Positions 1 to 8,395 of a stretch of 64,000 nucleotides of DNA are shown here, piece after piece. Under the pieces are notes generated by a model, which made no database searches, was not told where the DNA came from, and saw only the letters and a program-made list of their open reading frames with translations. The DNA is from Algoriphagus pacificus (GTDB taxonomy: Bacteria > Bacteroidota > Bacteroidia > Cytophagales > Cyclobacteriaceae), in assembly GCF_017254845.1 (NCBI RefSeq), contig NZ_JAFKCU010000002.1, positions 744,001 through 808,000 of the forward strand, read 5' to 3'. A program made the position numbers and the translations under genes. The first letter of the stretch is position 1. Every line of letters begins with the position of its first letter.

Positions 1-146
1 CCCATGTCATCTGCAAAAATTAAGACAATGTTAGGCTTTGAAGGGGATTCTTGAAGGTTTTCTTCTTTCGAATTGGATTGGCATGAACTGATTCCAGCAA
101 GAATTGAAATCGTAAAAAGGAATCTATGTGTGTTTTTGAAAAGCAT
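1..146 (-). CDS. Sulfatase lipoprotein, N-terminal fragment (cut by window edge)
   Basis: Only the first 48 codons lie in the window; the rest continues beyond base 1. The reading starts with ATG at 146 and gives a basic N-terminus, a hydrophobic stretch and a lipobox ending in Cys22 (ISSC), so the product is probably a lipoprotein exported through Sec. After a short linker the motif PNIVLIFADDMG (residues 38-49) appears. This is the classic first strand of formylglycine-dependent sulfatases, whose two Asp residues bind the active-site calcium. The catalytic CxPxR motif would lie outside the window and cannot be checked. The gene follows the haloperoxidase by 20 bases on the same strand, so it is probably the last visible gene of the ROK/FG-GAP/haloperoxidase run. 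Family call is firm; substrate is unknown. Confidence 0.82.
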   Translation of the reverse strand, partial: MLFKNTHRFLFTISILAGISSCQSNSKEENLQESPSKPNIVLIFADDM

Positions 147-166
147 AACCACTGATTATTCAATAT

Positions 167-1492
167 TTATTGGATTTTATTCCAGATCATGTCACCGATT
201 TTTTCACCCTGTTTCACGCCTTCTTCGATTGCATCTCTAAAGTGAATACCTCCATATAATCTGGAAATTGCGGCTTCTTCTGAAGCTAAAAGAAATGATT
301 TGAATGGTCGCTTCGGTAGGCCGAAATAAGTTTCCGAACTGTCTATAAACTCAAAATTATCCCCAAAATAACCTGTCAAAACAACAGCAGAAGCTCTGCT
401 GATGACCGAATGCCCAGAGGTATATTCTGGGAAAGGGGGTGTTTGTAATAAAGGTCTCCAACGCTGATCTACTTTTTGATTGATGACAGTTTCAGGTCGG
501 ATTCTATCTGTGTCATATTTTGCTTTCCAGCAGGAGATAAATGCATCATGCAAAGTCATACCTACCAATGCATGGATGTAGGAGGTTTCAGCAAATGAAA
601 GATTTGCCTTCTGGGCTGCGATGCCTGTTATTCCCATCCAATGACCTCCTGGAGAAATCTTCTTTACACCAATTGCCATATGGCCTGAAAATTCTACTTT
701 GAAAGGATTACAATCCCAAAAATTGGCTATCAGCTTCCGCTCATCATTTAGCTCGTTGGTTGTGGTATAAACTTCCATCAGCTGCTTGTGAAATGAGCTT
801 CCTTCCGTCATATCAAAAGGAGCCATGGGTGCAGGTTTATACGCTTCCAAATTTTCAATAAAGAATGGTTTAATGGTTTTCCACTCAGGCTCCACTGCCG
901 CGATATATGCTGGAGGAGTAGGGTACCAAAAGCCTTCTCCTTTTTGCGGAGTATAACGTGTCAAAGTAGAAAGTTGTAAATACCCGTCTTTTTTTGCTAC
1001 TTCCATCACTTTTTTGGCAACCAGAGTCGCAAAATCAATGTGTGCCTGAAGTGATTTTTTGTTGATTATTTTGGCTCTCAAAGCTGCCTCAACCCATTCC
1101 TCTTGCTTCTCTTTCAAAAGATATCCGGATGGCATGATTGCCTCGCCAACTTTTAGCATTGCATAGATTGCTGCGAATTCTGGAGATGTGAGGGTAGGAT
1201 TTGGGATTTCCAAATTTTGATCTGAGAGATAAGTTTCTGAAAGCAAATCTTCATGATCAAAACTTTGATTAGTTTCCTTGATCACTAAATAGGAAGCAAG
1301 GTTAGAATATGCGTAGATCCTTGCTGCTACAGGAGGGCTTGCCACGTCGGTGACCATGACTTCCGTGATATGAAATAGCTCTTCGGTGTAAAGTTTTGGC
1401 CAGTTAGGATTCTTGGGATTGGCATTTACTTTTCCAATCCAAATCAATGAGATCAGAAGGAATAGCCAAAAATATTTATTAGAAATCTTCAT
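167..1492 (-). CDS. Vanadium-dependent haloperoxidase / PAP2-family secreted enzyme
   Basis: A 441-residue protein with an N-terminal hydrophobic signal segment (residues 7-22, cleavage probably near VNA-N), hence likely periplasmic or exported. The C-terminal third carries the full vanadate/phosphate-binding set shared by vanadium haloperoxidases and type 2 phosphatidic acid phosphatases: KX6RP (Lys325 to Arg332-Pro333), TSGH (358-361, His361) and SRX5HX2D (Ser410-Arg411, His417, Asp420). Length and the soluble helical N-terminal region fit the haloperoxidase branch rather than short membrane PAP2 phosphatases. Family members either oxidise halides with peroxide or hydrolyse phosphate esters; sequence alone does not decide which. 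Its ATG overlaps the stop of the upstream FG-GAP gene by four bases (ATGA), so the two are almost certainly translationally coupled. Confidence 0.85.
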   Translation of the reverse strand: MKISNKYFWLFLLISLIWIGKVNANPKNPNWPKLYTEELFHITEVMVTDVASPPVAARIYAYSNLASYLVIKETNQSFDHEDLLSETYLSDQNLEIPNPTLTSPEFAAIYAMLKVGEAIMPSGYLLKEKQEEWVEAALRAKIINKKSLQAHIDFATLVAKKVMEVAKKDGYLQLSTLTRYTPQKGEGFWYPTPPAYIAAVEPEWKTIKPFFIENLEAYKPAPMAPFDMTEGSSFHKQLMEVYTTTNELNDERKLIANFWDCNPFKVEFSGHMAIGVKKISPGGHWMGITGIAAQKANLSFAETSYIHALVGMTLHDAFISCWKAKYDTDRIRPETVINQKVDQRWRPLLQTPPFPEYTSGHSVISRASAVVLTGYFGDNFEFIDSSETYFGLPKRPFKSFLLASEEAAISRLYGGIHFRDAIEEGVKQGEKIGDMIWNKIQ

Positions 1493-4400
1493 TTCAATTG
1501 AAAGCTTCTTAAAGGCTTTTGATTTATTCCGAATAGAATTTGTGTTCCCGATTCCGATTCAATTGGAATCATAGATTTAATGTCTCCTTTAATCGCAAGA
1601 CCTGATTGTGCAGGTGTCAATGGAGTGAAATTTCCTTTTCCATCACCTTCTAATACTAGACCCAATCCTGCATCTATTAACCCAATTCGAATTCTAGTAT
1701 AGGTTTGATTTCCGCCTAAAATCAAATCAAGAATTCCATCGCCAGTCACGTCGATTGGCAGAATGCTATAAATTGGAAAGGATTGAGCTATTCTAGGAAG
1801 CTCTTTTTCCTTAAATCCATTTCCAGTATTTTCTAGATAGAATGATTTCAAAGTATTTGCCTCCAAAACCTGGGAATTTTCAAGTTCTTCTTTGGTAAAT
1901 AAATCCTCCATTGTTGCTTTGGAATAAGATGCATAATCTGTGAATCGACTGCGCATACTCGCCATTTGATCCAAAAGCTCATCTCTACTTGGGAAAGGAT
2001 ACATTTTGTCAGCTACAAAACACTCAAGAATTGGGTCAATGGATCCGTTTTGATCAAAATCGGAAGCATACAAGCGAAGGGTTTTACCTTCGTTGGTTTC
2101 AAATTGAGAATTCATTCCAAAATTTCCGGCAATTAGATCCTCGTCACCATCTCCGTCCATATCGGCTTTAGCCAAACTTCCCCACCATCCGGAAAATTCT
2201 TGATCGAAATAAGTGGATGTCTGGTTTTCAAAGGACTCTCCGTTATTTATCAGTGCAGTAATTGGGAGAAATTCACCTGCTAGGACTAAATCCATCAATC
2301 CATCTTTGTTCAGGTCAATTGCGACCGAACTTGTGATAAGTCCGATTTTCCCTTCTTTGGGCAAATATTTTATTGTCTGATCAACAAAATTACCTTTTCC
2401 GTCATTCACTAGAAGTTTGCTTTCTGAAATGATAGGGTATTTGCCAGGAATCAATTTGGCTCCAACAAAAAGGTCTAAATCGCCGTCTCCATTGACATCA
2501 ATTGCCTGGGCTGTTCCAGTGCTGAATTTATAATCTGGGAAAGTAGTACTTCGTGTCAGGGTACCGGTTCCATCATTCAAATATAGGCGATCCTGTAAAG
2601 CCTCGTCCGAACCAATGTAGTCGTGATAGCCACCGCTTCCAGCAAATAAATCCTGTTTTCCATCTCCATTAAAATCCTCAAAAATGGCCACTGCATCCGT
2701 AAATTCCGGAGTAGATTTAAATCCTGTATAGGGTTTCCAGCTTGAATTTTCGAAGCTGAAAATTTTACCAGACTGCCCTTTACTTCCTCCAATAAAAAGC
2801 TCAGGATTTCCATCAGCATTCAAATCACCTTTTGCCATGATAGGGCCTATATGACTTGGCATTGTAAGCATAAGTGGCTGACGCTTGAAGTCATTTACAT
2901 TTTCAATTGCAGGAGTGAAATTTGGGAAATTTGAGTTCTCGGTGAGAATAGGGACGATTTCAGTTCTTGAATTTGCAACAGTTTGATTCTCTTTAGAAAT
3001 TTCCAAAACTTGGTTTGCAGCGATATTTTCTAAAACCTGGTTGGTTCCGTCTGGCCAAATTATTTTTATAATGTCTATTACGTCGTTTTTGCCTAACCCA
3101 ATATTTAACCTTGGGCTGACAGATGACTGAAAACCTCTTACTGTTTGAAGTTCAAAGATCTGTGAATTTTCTTTGGTCTTTACTTCGATTTTTGAACCAA
3201 TTCCAAAAGTGTTTTTATCATTTGACTGGAGTCTCAATTGGATCCAGTTATTTCCTTTTGATTTATTTTCATAGATAGAGGCAAATTCATTGATATTATT
3301 GACCACTAAATCCAGATCTCCATCATTGTCCAAATCAGCATAGGCCGCACCACTTGAAAAACCTTTCTCCTCAAATCCCCAATCAATAGTTCGATCACTG
3401 AACTCCAGATTTCCTTTGTTTTCAAAAATATAGTTATGAATGGGGGTGGAAGTCATCGTTGTGACTAAATGGAGAGTATCAGCTTTTTCATTGGCTATGG
3501 CTTGCTTGAAATAATAATCCCCTTTGTATTTTAAAAAGTCTCGATTTGTGTAATCTCTGAAATAACCATTTGAGATAAATAGATCTTTGTTTCCATCATT
3601 CGTAGCATCAAAAAACAAAGCAGACCAACTCCAATCTGAGTTCGAAATGTTAGCCATCTGGGCTATTTCAGAGAAATTACCTTCGCCTTGATTCAGCTGA
3701 AGCATATTCCGCATGTTTTGGTGATGAAAACCTTCCTGTATCATCAGGTTGTATTGCTCATAATTTTCAGGACCATAAAGGAGTTTTTGTCGCTCATTAT
3801 CCTCTGGCAGCATGTCCAAGGTATAGATATCAAGTTTTCCATCATTATTGATGTCGGAAATATCGGCTCCCATAGAAAAGTGAGAAATGTGCTGGAAGTA
3901 ATCTGTGATTTGATCAGAAAAAGTTCCGTCACCATTATTGATATAAAGGTAATCTGGCTCTATGTAATCGTTGGTGACCAAAATGTCTGGCCAACCATCT
4001 TCATTTATATCTGAAGAAATTACGGCTAAACCAAAGCCGAGCGCAGAACCTTTTATTCCAGCTTGTTCACTGATGTCTGTGAAAGACCCATTGTTATTTC
4101 TATATAGTTTGTCGCCAGCAAATGGATGTCTGATATCTTTAACTTCGCTAAATTCTAGTTCATTGATGACTTCAATGTTATGATTTAACAAATACATATC
4201 GAGATCCCCGTCCTTATCAAAATCAAAAAATAATGCTTGAGTGCTATTGGAATTATCAGCCAATCCATATGACTTAGCTTCCTCTTTAAACTGGAAATTT
4301 CCTTGATTAATCCATAGCTCATTACCCCGCTCTGATGCAGGACCTTTACCCGAATAACAAACATAAATATCTAACAAACCGTCACCATTGACATCTGCCA

Positions 4401-4773
4401 TACTTACTCCTGTGGTCCAGGTACTTTTTCCACCCAATCCAGTGGTTTTTGTAAGGTCTTCAAATTTCCAGTTTCCAAGATTTCGAAAAACTTTGTTGGA
4501 GCTCATATTTCCAGTGAAAAAAAGATCCTCCCAACCGTCGTTATTCAGGTCGCCAACTGCTACGCCTCCTCCGTTATAAAAATACTCGTACCTTAAAATG
4601 TTATTTTGTTCGTCTTCCTTTAGTTGGTTTTTGAAGGTAACTCCTAATTTTTTGTTTGAGACTTTTTCAAAATGGGTAGAGGGTGCTTGAGCAAGGAGTT
4701 GAGTTCCTTGAAAAAGCAATAAATATGTCCCCAAAAGCAGTAAACCTGTTTTGGATTTTTGAAGAAAGTACAT
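1489..4773 (-). CDS. FG-GAP/VCBS repeat protein with ASPIC/UnbV domain (CRTAC1-like)
   Basis: A 1094-residue exported protein with a signal peptide ending near LLAQ-A (residue 29). The body is two sets of FG-GAP/VCBS repeats seen as recurring calcium-loop signatures of the DxNxDGxxD type (for example DLNNDGWED, DVNGDGLLD, DINNDGKLD, DFNGDGKQD, DMDGDGDED), which normally form seven-bladed beta-propellers. Between the sets, at about residues 500-590, lies an ASPIC/UnbV-type module (around IKIIWPDGTNQ). This is the CRTAC1-like architecture common in Bacteroidota. The role is probably extracellular binding or scaffolding; no catalytic motif is seen. It sits 20 bases after the ROK regulator gene and overlaps the haloperoxidase start, so it is an inner gene of that transcription unit. 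No type IX sorting domain is obvious at the C-terminus. Confidence 0.88.
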   Translation of the reverse strand: MYFLQKSKTGLLLLGTYLLLFQGTQLLAQAPSTHFEKVSNKKLGVTFKNQLKEDEQNNILRYEYFYNGGGVAVGDLNNDGWEDLFFTGNMSSNKVFRNLGNWKFEDLTKTTGLGGKSTWTTGVSMADVNGDGLLDIYVCYSGKGPASERGNELWINQGNFQFKEEAKSYGLADNSNSTQALFFDFDKDGDLDMYLLNHNIEVINELEFSEVKDIRHPFAGDKLYRNNNGSFTDISEQAGIKGSALGFGLAVISSDINEDGWPDILVTNDYIEPDYLYINNGDGTFSDQITDYFQHISHFSMGADISDINNDGKLDIYTLDMLPEDNERQKLLYGPENYEQYNLMIQEGFHHQNMRNMLQLNQGEGNFSEIAQMANISNSDWSWSALFFDATNDGNKDLFISNGYFRDYTNRDFLKYKGDYYFKQAIANEKADTLHLVTTMTSTPIHNYIFENKGNLEFSDRTIDWGFEEKGFSSGAAYADLDNDGDLDLVVNNINEFASIYENKSKGNNWIQLRLQSNDKNTFGIGSKIEVKTKENSQIFELQTVRGFQSSVSPRLNIGLGKNDVIDIIKIIWPDGTNQVLENIAANQVLEISKENQTVANSRTEIVPILTENSNFPNFTPAIENVNDFKRQPLMLTMPSHIGPIMAKGDLNADGNPELFIGGSKGQSGKIFSFENSSWKPYTGFKSTPEFTDAVAIFEDFNGDGKQDLFAGSGGYHDYIGSDEALQDRLYLNDGTGTLTRSTTFPDYKFSTGTAQAIDVNGDGDLDLFVGAKLIPGKYPIISESKLLVNDGKGNFVDQTIKYLPKEGKIGLITSSVAIDLNKDGLMDLVLAGEFLPITALINNGESFENQTSTYFDQEFSGWWGSLAKADMDGDGDEDLIAGNFGMNSQFETNEGKTLRLYASDFDQNGSIDPILECFVADKMYPFPSRDELLDQMASMRSRFTDYASYSKATMEDLFTKEELENSQVLEANTLKSFYLENTGNGFKEKELPRIAQSFPIYSILPIDVTGDGILDLILGGNQTYTRIRIGLIDAGLGLVLEGDGKGNFTPLTPAQSGLAIKGDIKSMIPIESESGTQILFGINQKPLRSFQLK

Positions 4774-4793
4774 GGTATTGGTTTGACGAGAAA

Positions 4794-6041
4794 TTAACTC
4801 AGTCTGTTTATAATATCTTCAAATAGCTTTTCATTCACTACTGCCACGCCTCCCAAAAGACCAACATCTTCTCCTAGTTGGTATAAAGCCAATTGGGATT
4901 TTTCCCGAGACTTCGCCATACTGTAGATATTGAGTGCTTGCTGAATTGGTGTGATTAGATATTGATTGGCTTCCGCAACAGATCCTCCAATGATGATTAA
5001 TTCAGGGTTCAATAATTGGATCAATATCGAAATACCTCTACCCAAATCAAGTCCAGCTTCGGATAAAATGGTAATAGCTCTTTGATCTCCAGCCAAAGCT
5101 GCTTCAACGACAAGTGCCGGCTCCAGATCTCCCTGGTGATCACGCACCATTCTAGCCAAAATGCTGTCTTTGTCAAGGTTGATTGCGTCTTCAGCCATTT
5201 TGACAATTGCAGTACCTGAAGCGACAGCTTCTAAACAGCCTTTTTTACCGCAGGCGCAAGTCACATCTCTGGATTCGAAGATAGGAGAGTGGGAAAACTC
5301 ACCAGCGAAACCAGATGCTCCATGGTAAATTTTACCATCGATGATGATTCCAAGTCCTATTCCCCAACCGACAAAAATTCCCAATACATTTTTATGAGAA
5401 TGATCTGAACCGAATTTGAATTCTGCCAAAGTCATCGCTCGGGCATCATTTTCCAAGAATATTTTTTTAGAGAATCTTGCTTCGAGGTTTTCTAGCAAGG
5501 TCTTTTTACCAAACCTTAGATAGGTGTAATTTACCCCACCTACAGAATCCACTAATCCAGGCATCGAAAACCCGATTGCAATGATTTTTTCTGTAGGAAT
5601 TTTGGTGTTTTTGAGGTATTCATCAATGATGTCACACAATTGATCGAATGTCTCTTTTTCGTTGTTTAGAGTGATTTTGTGACTTTCTTTTTCAGATGCC
5701 AAGATTTGATTACATGAATAAAGGGCAAGGTTTACCTGAAATTTGGATAAGTCCACAGATAGTACGTAAAACGCATCTTCCGCCAACCGGTACAGATCCG
5801 GTTTTCTTCCACCTTGGGATTCAGCTCTTCCTTGCTTGATCACCTCTCCGGAATTCATGAGATCACCCAATAGAGCATTAACTGTTGGAAGGGAAATCCC
5901 TACTTCTGCACAAATTTCACTTGCAGTATTTGCACCTTTTAGGTACAGGTTTTTTATGATTTTGATTTTATTGAGGTAGCTCTTGATTTCGACGACACCG
6001 TCCATTTTATCAATTACTTCCTGAGGGTTTATTAGATGCAT
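4794..6041 (-). CDS. ROK-family transcriptional regulator
   Basis: A 415-residue NagC/XylR-type ROK protein. A winged helix-turn-helix occupies about residues 25-75 (ASEICAEVGISLPTVNALL), followed by the sugar-kinase-like fold: GFSMPGLVD near 158-166, the ENDARA motif at 197-202 (Asp199 is the usual catalytic/sugar-contact aspartate), and the ROK zinc site CXCGXXGCXE (Cys262, Cys264, Cys269) preceded by His251. ROK regulators repress sugar or amino-sugar genes and are released by a sugar ligand; the ligand here is unknown. It heads the run towards the FG-GAP, haloperoxidase and sulfatase genes. The ATG at 6041 is only four bases from a TAACTTTG box, so the internal ATG at 6005 (Met13, just before the helix-turn-helix) is a credible alternative start. 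Confidence 0.9.
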   Translation of the reverse strand: MHLINPQEVIDKMDGVVEIKSYLNKIKIIKNLYLKGANTASEICAEVGISLPTVNALLGDLMNSGEVIKQGRAESQGGRKPDLYRLAEDAFYVLSVDLSKFQVNLALYSCNQILASEKESHKITLNNEKETFDQLCDIIDEYLKNTKIPTEKIIAIGFSMPGLVDSVGGVNYTYLRFGKKTLLENLEARFSKKIFLENDARAMTLAEFKFGSDHSHKNVLGIFVGWGIGLGIIIDGKIYHGASGFAGEFSHSPIFESRDVTCACGKKGCLEAVASGTAIVKMAEDAINLDKDSILARMVRDHQGDLEPALVVEAALAGDQRAITILSEAGLDLGRGISILIQLLNPELIIIGGSVAEANQYLITPIQQALNIYSMAKSREKSQLALYQLGEDVGLLGGVAVVNEKLFEDIINRLS

Positions 6042-6045
6042 AGGT

Positions 6046-6053
6046 CAAAGTTA
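6046..6053 (-). promoter_or_regulatory. Candidate -7 box of the ROK gene
   Basis: On the minus strand this reads TAACTTTG, a full match to the Bacteroidota -7 consensus TAnnTTTG. No clear TTG lies 17-23 bases upstream. The position, almost touching the first ATG, would give a leaderless message or imply use of the ATG at 6005. Confidence 0.4.
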
Positions 6054-6063
6054 TTGTTCAATT

Positions 6064-6150
6064 AAGGTATTTTTTGTGTTTCAAAAAAATACTTTTTTAA
6101 AAAAATAAAGAAACGTATTCAATAAATCTCTGCTATAAGAGATTTATTGA
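6064..6150. promoter_or_regulatory. Dyads upstream of the ROK gene (possible operator)
   Basis: A perfect inverted repeat has 13-base arms at 6119-6131 and 6138-6150 (TCAATAAATCTCT and its complement) around a 6-base spacer. A second, imperfect A/T-rich dyad lies at 6064-6094. No T-run follows the first dyad closely on either strand, so a terminator is less likely than a protein-binding site. ROK repressors commonly autoregulate through A/T-rich dyads; that assignment is inference. Confidence 0.4.
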
Positions 6151-6495
6151 TTGAATTGAAAGAAAAGCAAAGAAGAATTGGGGTTATTCCAATAAAAAAT
6201 TGAAATACCAAAATTTGATATCACAGATTAATGAACAAGAAAAAGAATTATTTTATTAAGCCTCTTCATTTTGGAGTAACATCGATGGTCAGAAAATTAG
6301 GATCAAAAAAAGCCCGGATAAACCGGGCTAAAAAGATTTAATAAGTTAGTCCGTAGCTCAATCACCCTTAAAATAAACTATTACAGTTTAAAAAAATATC
6401 TATCGGACAGATTTAAAAGTGATTGAATTTAAACATAATCATTTAAACATCAAAATTTTACATGTAAAAAACACTTTGATTAGTCTGTAAATTAT
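6151..6495. other. Gene-free stretch between Lacal_2735 gene and ROK promoter
   Basis: Apart from the terminator at 6304-6329 I see no credible gene here. The DNA is strongly A/T-rich. A 35-codon plus-strand reading at 6231-6338 has no recognisable features and runs across the terminator. Confidence 0.6.
6304..6329 (-). terminator. Rho-independent terminator
   Basis: On the minus strand a 7-bp stem AGCCCGG/CCGGGCT with a 5-base loop is followed by a run of T. It lies downstream of the small Lacal_2735-type gene and ends that transcript. Confidence 0.85.
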
Positions 6496-6660
6496 TTAAG
6501 GTAATTTCTCAATTTGCTTCGCCAATTCATCTGCTTCTGCTGAAAGTTTATCCGATAAAGCTCGATTGACATTGCTCATTTTAAATGCTTCTTCCAATTT
6601 TTTGGAGTAAGCAGCTTGAAGCTTTTCTTTTTCTGATTTTTTCTTGAAGATTCCGAACAT
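6496..6660 (-). CDS. Lacal_2735-type small protein (DUF6435)
   Basis: A 54-residue gene, short enough to be missed by length cut-offs. It begins MFGIFKKKSEKEKLQ, is highly charged and predicted to be almost entirely helical, and ends ADELAKQIEKLP. The MFGxFKKKSEKEKLQ opening and the NR..SD...AEAD pattern match the small Lacal_2735 family, widespread in Bacteroidota and of unknown function. ATG at 6660 is the only sensible start. It lies 39 bases downstream of the MORN-repeat gene on the same strand and has its own terminator at 6304-6329, so it may share that transcript. Confidence 0.75.
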   Translation of the reverse strand: MFGIFKKKSEKEKLQAAYSKKLEEAFKMSNVNRALSDKLSAEADELAKQIEKLP

Positions 6661-6699
6661 ACTAGTTTTTCAATGATAACACTGACAGGAATCTTTTTG

Positions 6700-8286
6700 T
6701 TAGTTCAATGGCCTGAAATAACTTTCTAAATCCTGCACAATTTCATCTTCCTTATAGTTGATCAAGTCTTCTAATCTTCCAGCAGGATTATAATACCTCC
6801 AAGGACCTTCTTTCTTACCATCTACCATTTTACCTTCTGAAGCTTTTCTTCCGTTTTCATGATAGAAAGTCCAGACTCCATCTGCTTTTCCAGCTACAAA
6901 ATTTCCTTCAGACTCCTTTTTACCTGTGATATAATAGGTGATTCTAGTTCCGTTTCCATCTTTGAGGGTTCCTTTGTCTAAAGTTTCATCTCCTTTATAA
7001 GAATAGTATTCACCTATATTTTTTAATCTACCATTATCCCAATATTCCTCTTGCGTCAATTGCTTGTTGTCGTAAAAAAGTCCCCAAATCCCATCTTCAA
7101 AGCCTAGTTTATAACTGCCGACAGATTTGAGTTGGCCACCATCGTAATAATAAAACCACTGCCCATTTTCTAGACCAAGATTATATTCACCTTCGGCAAT
7201 GAGTATTCCGATTTTATTAAAAAACTTCCAAAGTCCAGATTTCAGATCATTTCTATATTCCCCGATAGAATAGATTTCTCCATCTGGGAAAAAGCTTTTC
7301 CATAGACCAGTTTTCATTCCAGACTCGTATTGACCCGTGACAGACAATTCACCGGATTCATGGTATTCGACATATTCACCAACTGGAACTCCAAGCTCAA
7401 AGGTTTGTCTTTTTGATAGAGACTTATTTGGGAAATACTCTTCCCAAGTACCTACTGCGATTCCATTTTCATATTTTTCGACGCGAGCTAACCGACCATT
7501 GTCATAGTAATATTTCCAATCTCCGATTTTTCTTCCTTCTTCGTCGTAATATTCTTCAGCCTCAATTTTTTGGGTTTCAGCAAAGGTTCGGACCCATTTT
7601 CCAACTTTTTTACCGTTGGAATACTTTCCTGTTTCTATAGGTCGATTAGGGTAATAGTATCTTTTAAAATCTCCTTCCAACAGCCCATTTTTATACATGG
7701 CTTCAACGGTTAATACTCCGTCAGGACTGTATTCTAGATAAGGCCCCTCTCTTTTGTCATCTTTAAAAAATTCAACAATGGAAGTTTCTCCGAACTCATG
7801 ATAGCTGACCCATTGTCCTTCTTTTTTTCCATTTTCGTATTTACCCTCTCTTTTTACTTGCTTTGGAGATACGTAATCTGGTACTCCAGTACGGCCATAA
7901 TATTCAGTAAATTGCCCCACTAAAACAGAATCTTGGAAGATCATTTCGGTTATGATAGCTCCGTCCAAGTCATAAATTTCCGCAGGACCAAAAAGCTTTC
8001 CATCTCGATATTCAGCAACTACTTTTTTCTTACCGGCTGAATTATAAGACGTCCAACTTCCTTCTCTGATTCCATCTTTAAAAGTGCCTTCTGAAATAAG
8101 CTGGTTTGTCTTTGGATTGTAATATTTCCACAAGCCCTGCTTTATTACTCCATTCATTACACCAGTCGCCATAATGGAAGAATCGGGGCTATAAAGTGTT
8201 TTAATTGAAGATTGTTGGGCAAATAAGGAGGATGAAAAAAGGAAGAAACCTAGGATGAGGATATATTTCATAAAGATGTTTTTCAT
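6700..8286 (-). CDS. Secreted MORN-variant (YwqK-type) repeat protein
   Basis: A 528-residue protein with a signal peptide ending near LFAQ-Q (residue 24). Almost the whole remainder is made of repeats of about 22-24 residues with the pattern GxWxxYxxxGxLxxxxxYxxGxxxG (for example KQGLWKYYNP, REGSWTSYNS, KEGQWVSYHE, KEGPWRYYNP), at least a dozen copies. These are the MORN-variant repeats of the so-called YwqK antitoxin family. That name comes from one Bacillus pair; there is no toxin gene beside this one, and the signal peptide argues for a periplasmic or surface role. The repeats form extended beta-hairpin sheets used as binding surfaces. A second ATG at codon 6 (8271) is an equally good start. 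No function is assigned. Confidence 0.8.
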   Translation of the reverse strand: MKNIFMKYILILGFFLFSSSLFAQQSSIKTLYSPDSSIMATGVMNGVIKQGLWKYYNPKTNQLISEGTFKDGIREGSWTSYNSAGKKKVVAEYRDGKLFGPAEIYDLDGAIITEMIFQDSVLVGQFTEYYGRTGVPDYVSPKQVKREGKYENGKKEGQWVSYHEFGETSIVEFFKDDKREGPYLEYSPDGVLTVEAMYKNGLLEGDFKRYYYPNRPIETGKYSNGKKVGKWVRTFAETQKIEAEEYYDEEGRKIGDWKYYYDNGRLARVEKYENGIAVGTWEEYFPNKSLSKRQTFELGVPVGEYVEYHESGELSVTGQYESGMKTGLWKSFFPDGEIYSIGEYRNDLKSGLWKFFNKIGILIAEGEYNLGLENGQWFYYYDGGQLKSVGSYKLGFEDGIWGLFYDNKQLTQEEYWDNGRLKNIGEYYSYKGDETLDKGTLKDGNGTRITYYITGKKESEGNFVAGKADGVWTFYHENGRKASEGKMVDGKKEGPWRYYNPAGRLEDLINYKEDEIVQDLESYFRPLN

Positions 8287-8395
8287 TCAGGTATTTCAGA
8301 TATAAATCGGATTATTCTGATTTATGGTGTTGGGTCAATTGAAATTATTGTACGGTTTTACCTGATTCCAGTTTAAAAATAAGTTAAATCCTTCT

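Noticed and set aside
6231-6338. Plus-strand reading of 35 codons, basic, starting with ATG
   Set aside because: It crosses the minus-strand terminator at 6304-6329, has no recognisable family or promoter, and its base composition is that of the surrounding spacer.
6700-8286. Toxin-antitoxin module based on the YwqK family label
   Set aside because: The protein is secreted and much longer than the antitoxin, and no toxin-like gene is adjacent.
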